Source of the DNA: Lentisphaerota bacterium
GTDB lineage: Bacteria; Verrucomicrobiota; Kiritimatiellia; UBA8416; VGWJ01
NCBI GenBank assembly: GCA_016873635.1
Contig: VGWJ01000018.1
Coordinates: 1-45,297 of the forward strand
DNA length: 45,297 nt
Direction of reading: 5' to 3'
Below, piece by piece: positions 14,673 to 25,785 of this stretch. A program made the translations under genes and the position numbers. The notes beneath the pieces were generated by a model that ran no database searches, was not told where the DNA came from, and worked only from the letters and a program-made list of their open reading frames with translations. Position 1 is the stretch's first letter, and the number at the start of each line of letters is the position of its first letter.

Positions 14673-16511
14673 CTAGTTTCCCGCCGCGCCGCCGGCAGGC
14701 GCCGGCTCTGTCGCGGCCATGCGCGAGCGCTTGCCGATCAACAGGGCCGATTGACTCCCCGTGTTGCCCAGCACCAGGTCCGGAACGTCATCCTGGTTCA
14801 TGTCGAACACGCAGAGCCCGGACGTATTATGGATGTCCTGTTGGAATCCGAGTTCATCGCCGGCGTCGGCGAATGTGCCGTCGCCATTGTTGCGGAAGTA
14901 GCGGTTCTGCCCGTGGAGGCAGCCCACGATCAGGTCCTGTTTGCCGCGCCCGCAGAAATCGGTCCAGGCCGCGCAGGTGGCCCGGCCCGCGGCATTTGCC
15001 AGGGCGCCGGAGCGCTCGGTGGCGTCGCGAAACAGCCCCTTGCCCTCGTTGACGAACAGCCGGCCGGGGGCGTTGCGCTGCGGCACGAACAAGTCGGGCA
15101 GGCCGTCGCCGTTGAAGTCGCCGAAGGCGGGCGCCACGCCGCCGGGCTGGTACCGGATGCCGCACGCCGGCGCCGCCTTGAATCCCTCCGGCGTGTTGAG
15201 CAGCAGGACGCCGTTCCCGGCGCTGTACAGAACGTCGGCACGGCCGTCGCCGTCGACATCCGCCACGGCAAGATGGTCGCCCTTGAGTCTTCCGGCAGCC
15301 CCGTCAAGTCCCAGCCCGACGGAATCCGACACGTCTTCAAAAGCCGCGGATTCCCCGCCGGCCTGCGCCGTCCCGTTGCGGTAGTACCGCAGGCCCCGGA
15401 AGCCGTCCGCCGCCAGGATGTCGGGCCGGGAATCGTTGCCGCCGATCCAGACGGCGGCGGTGAAGTGGGGATACGGGGATGGCGGAAGACTGTCCGTGGT
15501 CTCGACGAACTCGCCGTCCCGGCCGGCATACAGCTTGAGGCCGGCCGGCGTAGCCAGCAGCAGGTCGGGCTTGCCGTCGCCGTTGTAGTCCGCCCAGGCC
15601 GCGGAACGCGCCCCGCCGGTCATGCCCGCGAAGGCCTCGCTGTAGCCGCCGTCCTTGTTCTCGAGAAGCGCCACGCGCTGCGGGCCGTAGAGGCACACGT
15701 CCATCTTGCCGTCGCCCGTGAAATCGGCCGGCGCCACGCCGACGGGCCCCGCCGCCATGACGCCCAATTCCCCGTACTGCAGGAATCCCGGCATGCCGTT
15801 CAGCACGCGCAGGTCCGCGGTGTCGCCGCCCCAGCTCACGAAGTCGCGCTGCGCGTTGTAGTCCATGATCTTGAGGGATGCCTTGATGCGTTGCTGCCTG
15901 GCCGTGCGGTTGAGCAGCGGGAGCCAATTGCCCGTCTGCCCGACAAAGCAGGGCACCGGAACCTCCTGCCCGGCCACCATGGCCTCCACCGCCCTGGCCA
16001 GGTTGGCGGGCTTTCCGGCAAACGACAGCGTGAACACCGGCTCGGCGTGGAACAAGTACCAGCTGCCCCCGGCACTGCCGCCCTTCAACGCCTGGTACCA
16101 GTAGTAGCCAAGGCAGATCTCGCACTGGTTTCCGTTGGGAGACAAAAACAGCACCATCTCCCTGCCGACCCGCGACAGCTCCATGACGTCGCGATAGTCC
16201 CGGGCGTCTTTTCCGCAGAACGCCGGGCCCTGGCCCTGCATGTTGAACTCGCCGTTGTAGCCGACGCCCATGACGATGGTGGCATCCGGGCTATTGCCCT
16301 TGATGTCCCGCACCTTCCGGTAAGTCACCAGGTTCTTGCCGGGATTGACGTCGGTCACGCGATATACGGAGACGTGGGCCGACTCGTTCACGATCCTGCC
16401 CAGCGAGTAGGTGACCCGGATGCATCCGTGCGCCCGGCGCGCGTCGAGCGCCAGTGCCAGAGCTGCCGCGGCAAGGACCATGACGCGCCCCGGGACTCCC
16501 ATCTTGTGCAT
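14673..16511 (-). CDS. Exported FG-GAP/VCBS-repeat propeller protein
   Basis: 612 residues with a signal peptide (VMVLAAAALALALDARRAHG). An N-terminal region of about 190 residues has paired cysteines (CIRVTYSLGRI, AFCGKDARDYRDVMELSR, NQCEICLGYYW) that I do not recognise. Then come seven FG-GAP-type repeats with calcium-loop consensus (PADFTGDGKMDVCL, ADYNGDGKPDLLL, ADVDGDGRADVLY, GDFNGDGLPDLFV and others), consistent with a seven-bladed propeller. ATG 16511 sits 4 bases after the TPR gene stop, with its ribosome site (GGGAGG) inside the end of that gene, so the two should be coupled. The product is probably periplasmic or surface, binding a partner or polymer. Confidence 0.88.
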   Translation of the reverse strand: MHKMGVPGRVMVLAAAALALALDARRAHGCIRVTYSLGRIVNESAHVSVYRVTDVNPGKNLVTYRKVRDIKGNSPDATIVMGVGYNGEFNMQGQGPAFCGKDARDYRDVMELSRVGREMVLFLSPNGNQCEICLGYYWYQALKGGSAGGSWYLFHAEPVFTLSFAGKPANLARAVEAMVAGQEVPVPCFVGQTGNWLPLLNRTARQQRIKASLKIMDYNAQRDFVSWGGDTADLRVLNGMPGFLQYGELGVMAAGPVGVAPADFTGDGKMDVCLYGPQRVALLENKDGGYSEAFAGMTGGARSAAWADYNGDGKPDLLLATPAGLKLYAGRDGEFVETTDSLPPSPYPHFTAAVWIGGNDSRPDILAADGFRGLRYYRNGTAQAGGESAAFEDVSDSVGLGLDGAAGRLKGDHLAVADVDGDGRADVLYSAGNGVLLLNTPEGFKAAPACGIRYQPGGVAPAFGDFNGDGLPDLFVPQRNAPGRLFVNEGKGLFRDATERSGALANAAGRATCAAWTDFCGRGKQDLIVGCLHGQNRYFRNNGDGTFADAGDELGFQQDIHNTSGLCVFDMNQDDVPDLVLGNTGSQSALLIGKRSRMAATEPAPAGGAAGN

Positions 16512-16515
16512 GCTG

Positions 16516-19500
16516 TCAACCTCCCGCCTGGGGCGCGCCGAGTTCGTTGAGTTGTTCCCGCGCCTTCTGCGCCCAGGGGCTATCCGGATATTCCGCGATC
16601 ACCTTCTGCAGCAGTCTGCCCGCCTCGTCGGGTTGTTTCATCTCCTTGTGGACCCGCGCCGCCTCGACACAGGCCTGCGCCGTCCACTCGGGGAAATCAT
16701 AGACGGCCGCCACGGCCGTCAGCGCCTGGAGCGCATCCGGAAGGCGCTTCTGCGCCAGCCGGCACAGGCCGACGCGGAGCTGCGCCTTCGCGCCCCATTC
16801 GGAGGGGGTTTTCCCCGCCAGCCACTGGTAGGCATCCGCGGCTTGCGCATGCTGCCCCTGCTTTTCCCATGACGCGCCGATGGTGTAGGCGGCTTCGTCA
16901 CCCAGAACGCTGCGCGGGTAGCGGTCTCTGAGCATACTCAGCGCCTGGCGGCACTGATCCCACTGCGAGGTCTCCATGTAGGCCTGGCCGAGCACAAGCA
17001 GAGCGAGGTCGGTCACGTCCGACCGGCTCTGCAGTTGCCAGTCGTTCCGGAATGGGGTCAGTTGCTCGATGGCCTTGCTCCATTCCTTCTGCGCCGCAAG
17101 GCACCCGCCCAGCACGTAGCGCGCGCGGGCGGCGGCCCGGGGATCGAGCGTGTTGGCGGCGACGGTCGCGGCCTGGGTCGTGACGACGTCGATCATCGCG
17201 TTCCGGGGGAGCGCCGCGTTGGATTCGAGCGCTTCGAGGCAGGCTGCCGCCAGTTGCACGCGGGCCTGCGGGACGAGTTCCGGCGGCATCTCCCGGTCAA
17301 GCGCGTCGGCGAGCAGCGCAATCGCGGAGTCGTAGCGGCCACGGCGGGCGTGCAGCCCGGCAAGCTCCACGCGGGCCCGCGCGGCCAGCGGCGTGTCCGG
17401 CGCCGCCGCCACGAGGCGTTCGTAGCAGTCCACGGCGGTCTGTTCCGACGGGGGCGGCGCGACTTCCGCCAGCGGCACCACCGGCTCGCGGATCTCCGGC
17501 GGCGGAGGGGACGGCTGTCCGGCCGGCGCCTGCGGCTGCGGCATGCGCGCACGCATCCGCGCCACCGCGTCCTGGCGCATCCGCCGCATCGCGTCCTCGA
17601 TCTCCTGGTCGGCGAGGAATCGGCCGGCGATCGCCGCTTCGTAGAGCGCGGCGGCGTGCGCGGCCGAGCCGGGCGCGGTTTTGCCCTGCGCATCCGCCTG
17701 CGCCAGGGCCGCGTTCAGCGCGCTGCGCAGGTTGTTTGTCGTTTCGACGAATGCGCGCCGGGCCGAGGCCAGTTCTTCGGGAGGGGTGTCCGGCCAGGAA
17801 ACCGCCTTCTGCAGCGTATCCACCCGGTTGGTTATCCGGCATGCCAGCTCATCGAGGCGGTATTGCCCCGCGTGCCAGGCCGCGTCCGCCGCCGCCGGAT
17901 GGGTCGGGTACGTCTTGACGATCTTCTCGAACACCCGGCGCGCGTCTGCCTGCCGGTTGGCCATCCTCAGCGAAAGCGCCTGCTCGTATTGGAGATGCGG
18001 AACCTTGTCCGCGGTATCCGGGTTCCTGAGCAGGTCGGCTTCGTACCGGGTCAGGTATTCCCGCACGGCGCCGGCCGCTTCGTCCGGGCGGTTCTGCGCC
18101 CGCAGCAGGCCGGCCAGTCGCATCAATGCTTCCGGCGCAACGGCGGAGCCGCGCGCATTCTGCCGGAAGCGGCCCAGTTCGTGGACGGCGTTGGCCGCGT
18201 CGCCCAGGGACGCCAGGCAGCCGGCGCGCTCGAAGATCGCCGCGGGTATGGACGGGTCCTGCGGGAAATCCCGGATCAGCCGGTCAAAGGTTCCCCGAGC
18301 GTTCTGCAGCGCGCTGTTGCGTTGATTCGAGTCGGTGGTCGTTTCGGCCACCCGGCTGAGACACCATCCCAGTTTGTACAGGGCGTCGGGGAATTTCGCG
18401 GCAGGATTTCTTTCGTTGGCGCCGACGTAGGCGGCGAGCAGCGATGCCGCCCATTGCGCCCGGCTGCACCACGCCGCGGCTGCGGCGGCGTCCTGCGCAT
18501 CCCGCGGCGCGCTCCGGATCAGGCAGTCGGCGAGCAGGCAGGGAATCTCGGCCAGGTCGCCGCCGCGGCTCTCCGGCGGGATGGCGTTCAGGACGGCGAT
18601 GGCTTCCGCGTAGTTCCCGAGCCGGTAGTGGCACGCGCCGAGACTTCCCCGCAGGGCGTTCATGTCGGCGAAGTCCGGAAATCTGGCGACTACGCTCTGA
18701 TAACGCGCCGCGGCCTCGGAAAACAAGGCCGCCGCGTCCTTGTCCGGGGCTGCCGGTTCGCGGGCGCCGGCGGACCGGGTCGAGGCGGCCTGATAGGCGG
18801 CTTCCGCCCTGCGGAACAGCGCCGCGGGCACCAGCGGGCTCCTGGGGTAGGTTTGCTCGAATTGAGCGGCAAGGTCGTCGGCCTCCTTGTCGGCCCCCGC
18901 AAGGTACAGCGCCAGGATGCGCCGCAGCGCCGCGTCGTCGGAGCGATTGGGCGCGGCGTTCTCCTGTACGATCTGCTGGTACGTGCCGGCGGCTTCCTTG
19001 TATTGCCCGGTCGCCGCGAGCGCCTCCGCCAGGTCCATCAGGATATCGCCGCGCCGTATCTTTGCTTCGGGGTCCGTCTGGGCGGTCTTGCCGGCGAGGT
19101 CGGCGGCGCGGCGCAGATTGGCGATGGCGGCGCTCATGACGGGGCTGAAAATCCGCGCATTCCGCGGGTCCGCCTGGCCGGCCTGGCAGCGCCCGATCAG
19201 CCACAGCGCGCGGTCAACGTTCGGCGGCTGGTCTGCCGCGGCCGGTGCGCTCGCCGCGAAGTTGGTCGACTGCAGGACGAAGCAGGTCCGGCGAAGTTCC
19301 TCCTCCGCAAGATAGGGCGGTTTCGGGTTCTGCGGGTTGACCGCCGCGAACCAGTCCGGCGCCTGCCACTCGGGCAGATCGCAATCCGTCGTTACGGACC
19401 GCAGAATCCGCACCGCCTCGGGAAAACGTCTCTGCGCGATCCGGCACAGCCCCATCTGCACCCGGGCCTCCGCGCCCTGGTCGGACGCGATCTGGCCCGC

Positions 19501-22500
19501 CAGCATCTGGTAGGCGCCTGCCGCCCCGTCATACCACTCCTGTCTCTGGGCCGAGAGCGCGCTCACGTTAAGGGACTCGTCATACCATGGGCTGCGCGGG
19601 AAACGGTTGCGCAGGATTTCCAGCGCCTGCCGGCATGCATCCCATTGCGCGTTCTCCAGGTAGGCCCGGCCGAGCAGGAGCAGCGCGCGGTCGGACACGT
19701 CCGGAATGCTCTGCAGCGGCGCCTGGTCCCGGAACGGCGTCAGCCGCTCGATGGCCCGGCTCCAGTCGCGCATCCGCACCAGCGCTTCGCCGGCGAGGCA
19801 GCGCGCGTAGGGGGCCGGCGGGCCGCCGGCGTCGGCGGCGACGGCTTCCGCGTGGGTCAGGGCCGTCCTGGCGAAGCCGGCCGTGGCATCCTCCCGCCCC
19901 AGCCAGGCGGCCGCCAGTTGCGCGCGGGCCTGCCGCGCGATCTCCGGCTGGGGGTTCCGGTTGAGCGCCTCGCCGAGCGCCTGCAGCGCCGCGTCATGGC
20001 GGGAACGGCGGATCAGCAACTCGGCAAGGTCCACCCTGGCCTGCGCCGCCAGCGCCGTGTCCGGCGCCGCGGCCACGATCCGCTCGAAACACTCCACGGC
20101 CGTCCGTTCCGCCTGCGGCTGCGGGGCGTCCGTCGGCCGGATGGACGGCTCGCGGACGGCGGGAGGCGTTTGCCCGGCCGGAACCGACTTGAGCAGCCGG
20201 GCAAGCATGTTCGATGCGGAGTCCCTGCGCATCTGCCGCACCGCGGCCTCGATTTCCGCGTCGGCCAGCAGGCGCGCGACAGAGCCGGCCTCATGGAGGG
20301 CGCCCTGGTACGCGTGGGAGCCCGGGGCGGAGCCGCGCAGCCCGTCTGCCCGTGCGAGCGTCGCCGTGAGCGTGCCGCGCAGCCCGTCTGCCAGGTCGTT
20401 CACCTTTCGCTCCGCGGCGGCCAGGTCCTCCGGCCCGGTGTCCGTCCTGGCGAGCGCGTTTCGCAGCGCTTCCATCCGGCTTGCCGCCTGGCTTGTCAGT
20501 TCCTCCCGCCGGTCCTGCGCGGCGCGCCAGGCCGCGGCGGCGCCCATGGGATGGGCGGGGAACGCCTTTGCCGCGCCCTCCAGCAGCGCGCGCGCTTCCG
20601 CCGTCTTGCCGGCCTTTTTGAGCGACAGCGCCTGCTCGTACATCAGGCGGCAGAGCTTGTCCGCGGCGGCGGGATCCTTGAGCATGCCGGGCCCGAACTG
20701 GGCCCGGTACTGCTGCACGGCGTCGGCCGCCTCGGCGCCGCGGTCCTGGGCCCGCAACATGGCGGCCAGCTTGAGCAGCGCGTCGGGCGCCGCCGCCGAC
20801 CCGCGCGTATCCGTAAGGAACTTGCCCAGCTCAGTGACGGCGTCGCTCATGAGTCGCTGCTGTTGCCAGTGGTCCTTTGCGGCCCCGGCCAGCGCGGCGA
20901 TGCAGCTTGCGCGTCCCAGGATGGCGGCCGGGGCCTGGGGATCCTGCGGGAATTTCTGAATCAGCCGTTCGTACGCCGACTGTCCGCCGGCCAGCGCCTT
21001 GCTCCGCGCTTCGGTGTCAGCCGCAATACCGGCGACCCGGCCGTAGCACCATCCGAGTTTCAGGAACGCGTCGGGCGCCATGGGACTCTTCTCGTTGGCG
21101 GCGACGAACACTTCGAGCAGCGCCGCCGCCCGCTCCGCCTTGTCCATCAGGTCCGCGGCCGACCAGGCGTCCGCCGCGTCCGGCGGGCTGGTCCGGATCA
21201 GGCAGTCCGCGAGCAGGTACGGAACGTTGGCCAGTTCGCCGTAACAGTCCTCCTTCGGAATGGACTCCAGGATCGGAATGGCGTCCTCGTATTTCCCCAG
21301 GCGGTAGCAGCAGGAGGCGAGACCCTCGCGGGCAAGGCCGGCTCCGGTGAAGTCCGGGAACTGCTCGATGATGCGCCGGTAACGCGCCGCGGGCTCGGCA
21401 AACAAGCGGGCAAGCTCCGCCGGCGCGGCGGACGCCGCCTGGCCCATGGCGGTCATGTAGGCGTTCCCCGCCCGGCGGAGGAGCGCCGCGGGCAGCAGCA
21501 CGCTCCGGGGAAACTCCTGCTCGAACCGGGCGCCGAGCTCCTCGGACTCCCGGTAGAAGCCGCCCAGGTGCAGGGCCGCGATGCAGCGCTGCGTGGCTTC
21601 CTCGACCCGGTTGGGCGTGGTGTTCTCCCGCGCGACGCGCCGGTACGCGTCGGCCGCTTCCCTCCAGCGATTCAACTTCATCAGCAGGTCGCCCAGCTCC
21701 ATGAGAACGTCGCCGCGCCGGATCTTGGCGGCCGGGTCCGTTGCGGACAGTTGGCCGGCGAGCTCCGCGGCGGCGCGCAGGTTGCCGGCGGCGGACTTCA
21801 TCAACTCGTCGTATGCCTCGGGATTCCGCGGGTCCGCCAGCCTTGCCTGGCAGCGCGCCAGCCACCACCGGGCGCGGTCGGAGCGCGGCTGGTCGGCTGC
21901 CAGCTTCTGGAGCTGGGGCAGGGCCTCCCCGGCGGCGTTCGACTGCAGGCGGCAGAAGGCCTGGCGAAGCAGGGCCTCGGGCGCCAGGGGCGAGTGCGGG
22001 TTCCGTTGAATGAAGGCCGCGAACTCCTCGATGGCCTCCGGGTAGCGATCGGTCTCGCAGTCCGTCATGGCGAGGTAGAAGGCGGCGCGGGAGACGTACT
22101 CGGGCGGGGGATCCCGGAGAAGGGCCTCGCAGGCCGCGCGTTTCTCCGACGTCAGCGCGTTCGGGGTCCGCATGGCCTGCTGCGCCGACCGCACGCGTTC
22201 CACGTGGCCGGTCCGCGCCCCCCGGTACTGGATGGCCGCCTCGGCCCGTTCCCCGGCCAGGTGATGTATGCGGCCGAGCAGGTAGCGGGCATGCGCGCCG
22301 AATTCCTGCGGGAAGGGCGCCAACTGGCTGAGCGCGCGGCCGGCCTCGAGATGCTCGTCGAGGTTGAAGAGCGCGTACCCGAGGTGGTAGAGCGCCAGGT
22401 CGCGGCACGGGCCCGGCTTCGTCGCCGGATCTTTCAGCAATGCGCCGGCCGCATCGGCGGCTTCCTTCCACTTCCCGAGGCGGAGCAACATCTCGGCGCC

Positions 22501-22734
22501 GTCGCCGCGCGCCCAAGCGGCCCAGTCCCGGTCGGCCGGACGGGACGCGAAGGCGGCCGCCGCTTCCGCGAAACTGGCGGCCGCCTCGTCAGGCGTCTTC
22601 TGCTGATCGGCGCCCGGGCAGACTTGAAGCAGACCCGCGGCCAAGAGAGACGCTGCCGCCAGGGAAACATGTCCTGCGATGTTGCCCTTGCGCCTGAAAG
22701 CCCTTGCTCTATGAGCCTGGTTCAACCCGCCCAT
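16516..22734 (-). CDS. Giant exported TPR-repeat protein with internal duplication
   Basis: About 2072 residues of tetratricopeptide-type helical repeats (for example WREAADAYRRVARE, YPEAIEEFAAFIQRNPHSP, DEAGRLLQKVIAEYPDSPWAQ). The N-terminus has a basic run and a hydrophobic signal segment (HVSLAAASLLAAGLLQVCPGA). After about 280 residues the protein consists of two homologous halves some 890 residues apart: RARWWLARCQARLADPRN near 282 matches RALWLIGRCQAGQADPRN near 1172, and the match continues (AAKIRRGDVLMEL / EAKIRRGDILMDL; LLADCLIRTSPPDA / LLADCLIRSAPRDA; YEQALSLKKAGK / YEQALSLRMANR). ATG 22734 has GGAG too close; the in-frame TTG 22725 would have it about 10 bases away and suits the promoter position better. 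It heads the TPR/FG-GAP/PQQ operon. Confidence 0.88.
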   Translation of the reverse strand: MGGLNQAHRARAFRRKGNIAGHVSLAAASLLAAGLLQVCPGADQQKTPDEAAASFAEAAAAFASRPADRDWAAWARGDGAEMLLRLGKWKEAADAAGALLKDPATKPGPCRDLALYHLGYALFNLDEHLEAGRALSQLAPFPQEFGAHARYLLGRIHHLAGERAEAAIQYRGARTGHVERVRSAQQAMRTPNALTSEKRAACEALLRDPPPEYVSRAAFYLAMTDCETDRYPEAIEEFAAFIQRNPHSPLAPEALLRQAFCRLQSNAAGEALPQLQKLAADQPRSDRARWWLARCQARLADPRNPEAYDELMKSAAGNLRAAAELAGQLSATDPAAKIRRGDVLMELGDLLMKLNRWREAADAYRRVARENTTPNRVEEATQRCIAALHLGGFYRESEELGARFEQEFPRSVLLPAALLRRAGNAYMTAMGQAASAAPAELARLFAEPAARYRRIIEQFPDFTGAGLAREGLASCCYRLGKYEDAIPILESIPKEDCYGELANVPYLLADCLIRTSPPDAADAWSAADLMDKAERAAALLEVFVAANEKSPMAPDAFLKLGWCYGRVAGIAADTEARSKALAGGQSAYERLIQKFPQDPQAPAAILGRASCIAALAGAAKDHWQQQRLMSDAVTELGKFLTDTRGSAAAPDALLKLAAMLRAQDRGAEAADAVQQYRAQFGPGMLKDPAAADKLCRLMYEQALSLKKAGKTAEARALLEGAAKAFPAHPMGAAAAWRAAQDRREELTSQAASRMEALRNALARTDTGPEDLAAAERKVNDLADGLRGTLTATLARADGLRGSAPGSHAYQGALHEAGSVARLLADAEIEAAVRQMRRDSASNMLARLLKSVPAGQTPPAVREPSIRPTDAPQPQAERTAVECFERIVAAAPDTALAAQARVDLAELLIRRSRHDAALQALGEALNRNPQPEIARQARAQLAAAWLGREDATAGFARTALTHAEAVAADAGGPPAPYARCLAGEALVRMRDWSRAIERLTPFRDQAPLQSIPDVSDRALLLLGRAYLENAQWDACRQALEILRNRFPRSPWYDESLNVSALSAQRQEWYDGAAGAYQMLAGQIASDQGAEARVQMGLCRIAQRRFPEAVRILRSVTTDCDLPEWQAPDWFAAVNPQNPKPPYLAEEELRRTCFVLQSTNFAASAPAAADQPPNVDRALWLIGRCQAGQADPRNARIFSPVMSAAIANLRRAADLAGKTAQTDPEAKIRRGDILMDLAEALAATGQYKEAAGTYQQIVQENAAPNRSDDAALRRILALYLAGADKEADDLAAQFEQTYPRSPLVPAALFRRAEAAYQAASTRSAGAREPAAPDKDAAALFSEAAARYQSVVARFPDFADMNALRGSLGACHYRLGNYAEAIAVLNAIPPESRGGDLAEIPCLLADCLIRSAPRDAQDAAAAAAWCSRAQWAASLLAAYVGANERNPAAKFPDALYKLGWCLSRVAETTTDSNQRNSALQNARGTFDRLIRDFPQDPSIPAAIFERAGCLASLGDAANAVHELGRFRQNARGSAVAPEALMRLAGLLRAQNRPDEAAGAVREYLTRYEADLLRNPDTADKVPHLQYEQALSLRMANRQADARRVFEKIVKTYPTHPAAADAAWHAGQYRLDELACRITNRVDTLQKAVSWPDTPPEELASARRAFVETTNNLRSALNAALAQADAQGKTAPGSAAHAAALYEAAIAGRFLADQEIEDAMRRMRQDAVARMRARMPQPQAPAGQPSPPPPEIREPVVPLAEVAPPPSEQTAVDCYERLVAAAPDTPLAARARVELAGLHARRGRYDSAIALLADALDREMPPELVPQARVQLAAACLEALESNAALPRNAMIDVVTTQAATVAANTLDPRAAARARYVLGGCLAAQKEWSKAIEQLTPFRNDWQLQSRSDVTDLALLVLGQAYMETSQWDQCRQALSMLRDRYPRSVLGDEAAYTIGASWEKQGQHAQAADAYQWLAGKTPSEWGAKAQLRVGLCRLAQKRLPDALQALTAVAAVYDFPEWTAQACVEAARVHKEMKQPDEAGRLLQKVIAEYPDSPWAQKAREQLNELGAPQAGG

Positions 22735-22837
22735 TCTCCGGAGACTTATACAGTATGGGCAACAGGCATGCCAAGCCTTCCGGCCGCCACAACACAACGA
22801 GGAAGCACACCAGCGCGTCCGTGTCCAGCAGGTACAT
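22709..22837 (-). pseudogene. 5' remnant of a VapC-type PIN-domain toxin gene
   Basis: A strong ribosome site (GAGGAGG, 7 bases) precedes ATG 22837, and the first residues MYLLDTDALVCFL are the classic opening of VapC PIN toxins, with the first catalytic aspartate in LLDTD. After about 14 residues family resemblance stops and the frame ends after 42 codons, overlapping the promoter and start of the TPR gene. The other acidic residues and some 110 amino acids are missing. No antitoxin frame is intact upstream. I infer a deleted vapBC locus. Confidence 0.45.
22745..22774 (-). promoter_or_regulatory. Sigma-70-like promoter for the TPR/FG-GAP/PQQ operon
   Basis: On the minus strand TTGGCA (22774-22769) and TATAAG (22750-22745) match five of six consensus bases each, spaced 18. 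The -10 box ends 10 bases before ATG 22734, so transcription would begin almost at that ATG. This favours the TTG start at 22725 (with GGAG upstream) or nearly leaderless translation. Confidence 0.55.
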
Positions 22838-22847
22838 CAGATGCCTC

Positions 22848-22993
22848 CTCGAAACCGGCGAGCCGCGCAAGTTCACCCACGAGGCTGCGTTTCCCGGCAG
22901 CGCCGCGGAACACGCGTTCCTCCCCAGGCTGTGGGCCACGCGCCGGGTGGGGTTCCTGCTCGACGACACCCTCTACGAGATCGTGGACGAGTC
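22848..22993 (+). pseudogene. Internal fragment of a vWA/VIT-domain protein
   Basis: The plus-strand frame reads RKFTHEAAFPGSAAEHA, FLPRLWATRRVGFLLDD and then YEIVDES. The block PRLWATRRVGxLLDxI...ELVDE is characteristic of proteins with a VIT and von Willebrand A domain, where it follows the vWA domain. There is no start codon with a ribosome site, and the expected continuation is missing. The fragment abuts the VapC remnant and ends before the aroC promoter. It is a relic with no likely product. Confidence 0.45.
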
Positions 22994-23027
22994 GTGCCGG
23001 TCCGCGGCCGGGGCGTGCGCGCCGGTG

Positions 23028-23056
23028 TTGACGGCGGCGGCGGTTTTGCGGATATT
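23028..23056 (+). promoter_or_regulatory. Candidate promoter for aroC
   Basis: TTGACG (23028-23033) and GATATT (23051-23056) are spaced 17 bases and match consensus at five and four of six positions. Transcription would start about 30 bases before ATG 23094, leaving room for its GGAGAGGGA ribosome site. Confidence 0.45.
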
Positions 23057-23093
23057 GTGCAGCCACGAAGGGGAAGGCCCCGGAGAGGGAATC

Positions 23094-25414
<2,321 letters not shown>

Positions 25415-25416
25415 CA

Positions 25417-25773
25417 ATGACGCTGATGGAAACGCTGACGACGCTGGCCATGGCGGCTCCCCGGGAGGGCGCCAAGCCGGCGGGGATCGAGCAGATGCTC
25501 GTGCCCATGGTGCTGATCTTCGGGATCTTCTACTTCATGCTCATCCGGCCGCAGCAGCGCAAGGACAAGGAGCGCCGCGCGATGATCGAGCAGGCCAAGA
25601 GCGGCGACCGCATCCTGTTCAGCGGCGGCATTCTGGGCACCATCACCAACGTCAAGGATCACACGTTCGTGGTAAAGATCGCCGACAACGTCAAAATCGA
25701 AATCGCGCGCGGCGCGGTCTCCAAGGTCCTGGAGAAGGACGAGAAGGCCGTGGCTGAAGACGAGAAGAGGTAG
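25417..25773 (+). CDS. yajC: Preprotein translocase subunit YajC
   Basis: 118 residues. One N-terminal membrane segment (MLVPMVLIFGIFYFMLI) runs into the hallmark IRPQQRKDKERR. A small cytoplasmic domain follows (KSGDRILFSGGILGTITNV, VVKIADNVKIEIARGAV) and a charged tail. It is an inner-membrane partner of SecDF in the holotranslocon. It starts 2 bases after tgt and is followed 12 bases later by secDF, the standard order. Confidence 0.95.
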   Translation: MTLMETLTTLAMAAPREGAKPAGIEQMLVPMVLIFGIFYFMLIRPQQRKDKERRAMIEQAKSGDRILFSGGILGTITNVKDHTFVVKIADNVKIEIARGAVSKVLEKDEKAVAEDEKR

Positions 25774-25785
25774 AAGGAAGCGGCA

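Noticed and set aside
17035..23031. A nearly 2000-codon open frame antisense to the TPR gene
   Set aside because: It mirrors the codon bias of the TPR gene on the other strand, has no domain features and no ribosome site; long antisense frames are expected at this GC content.
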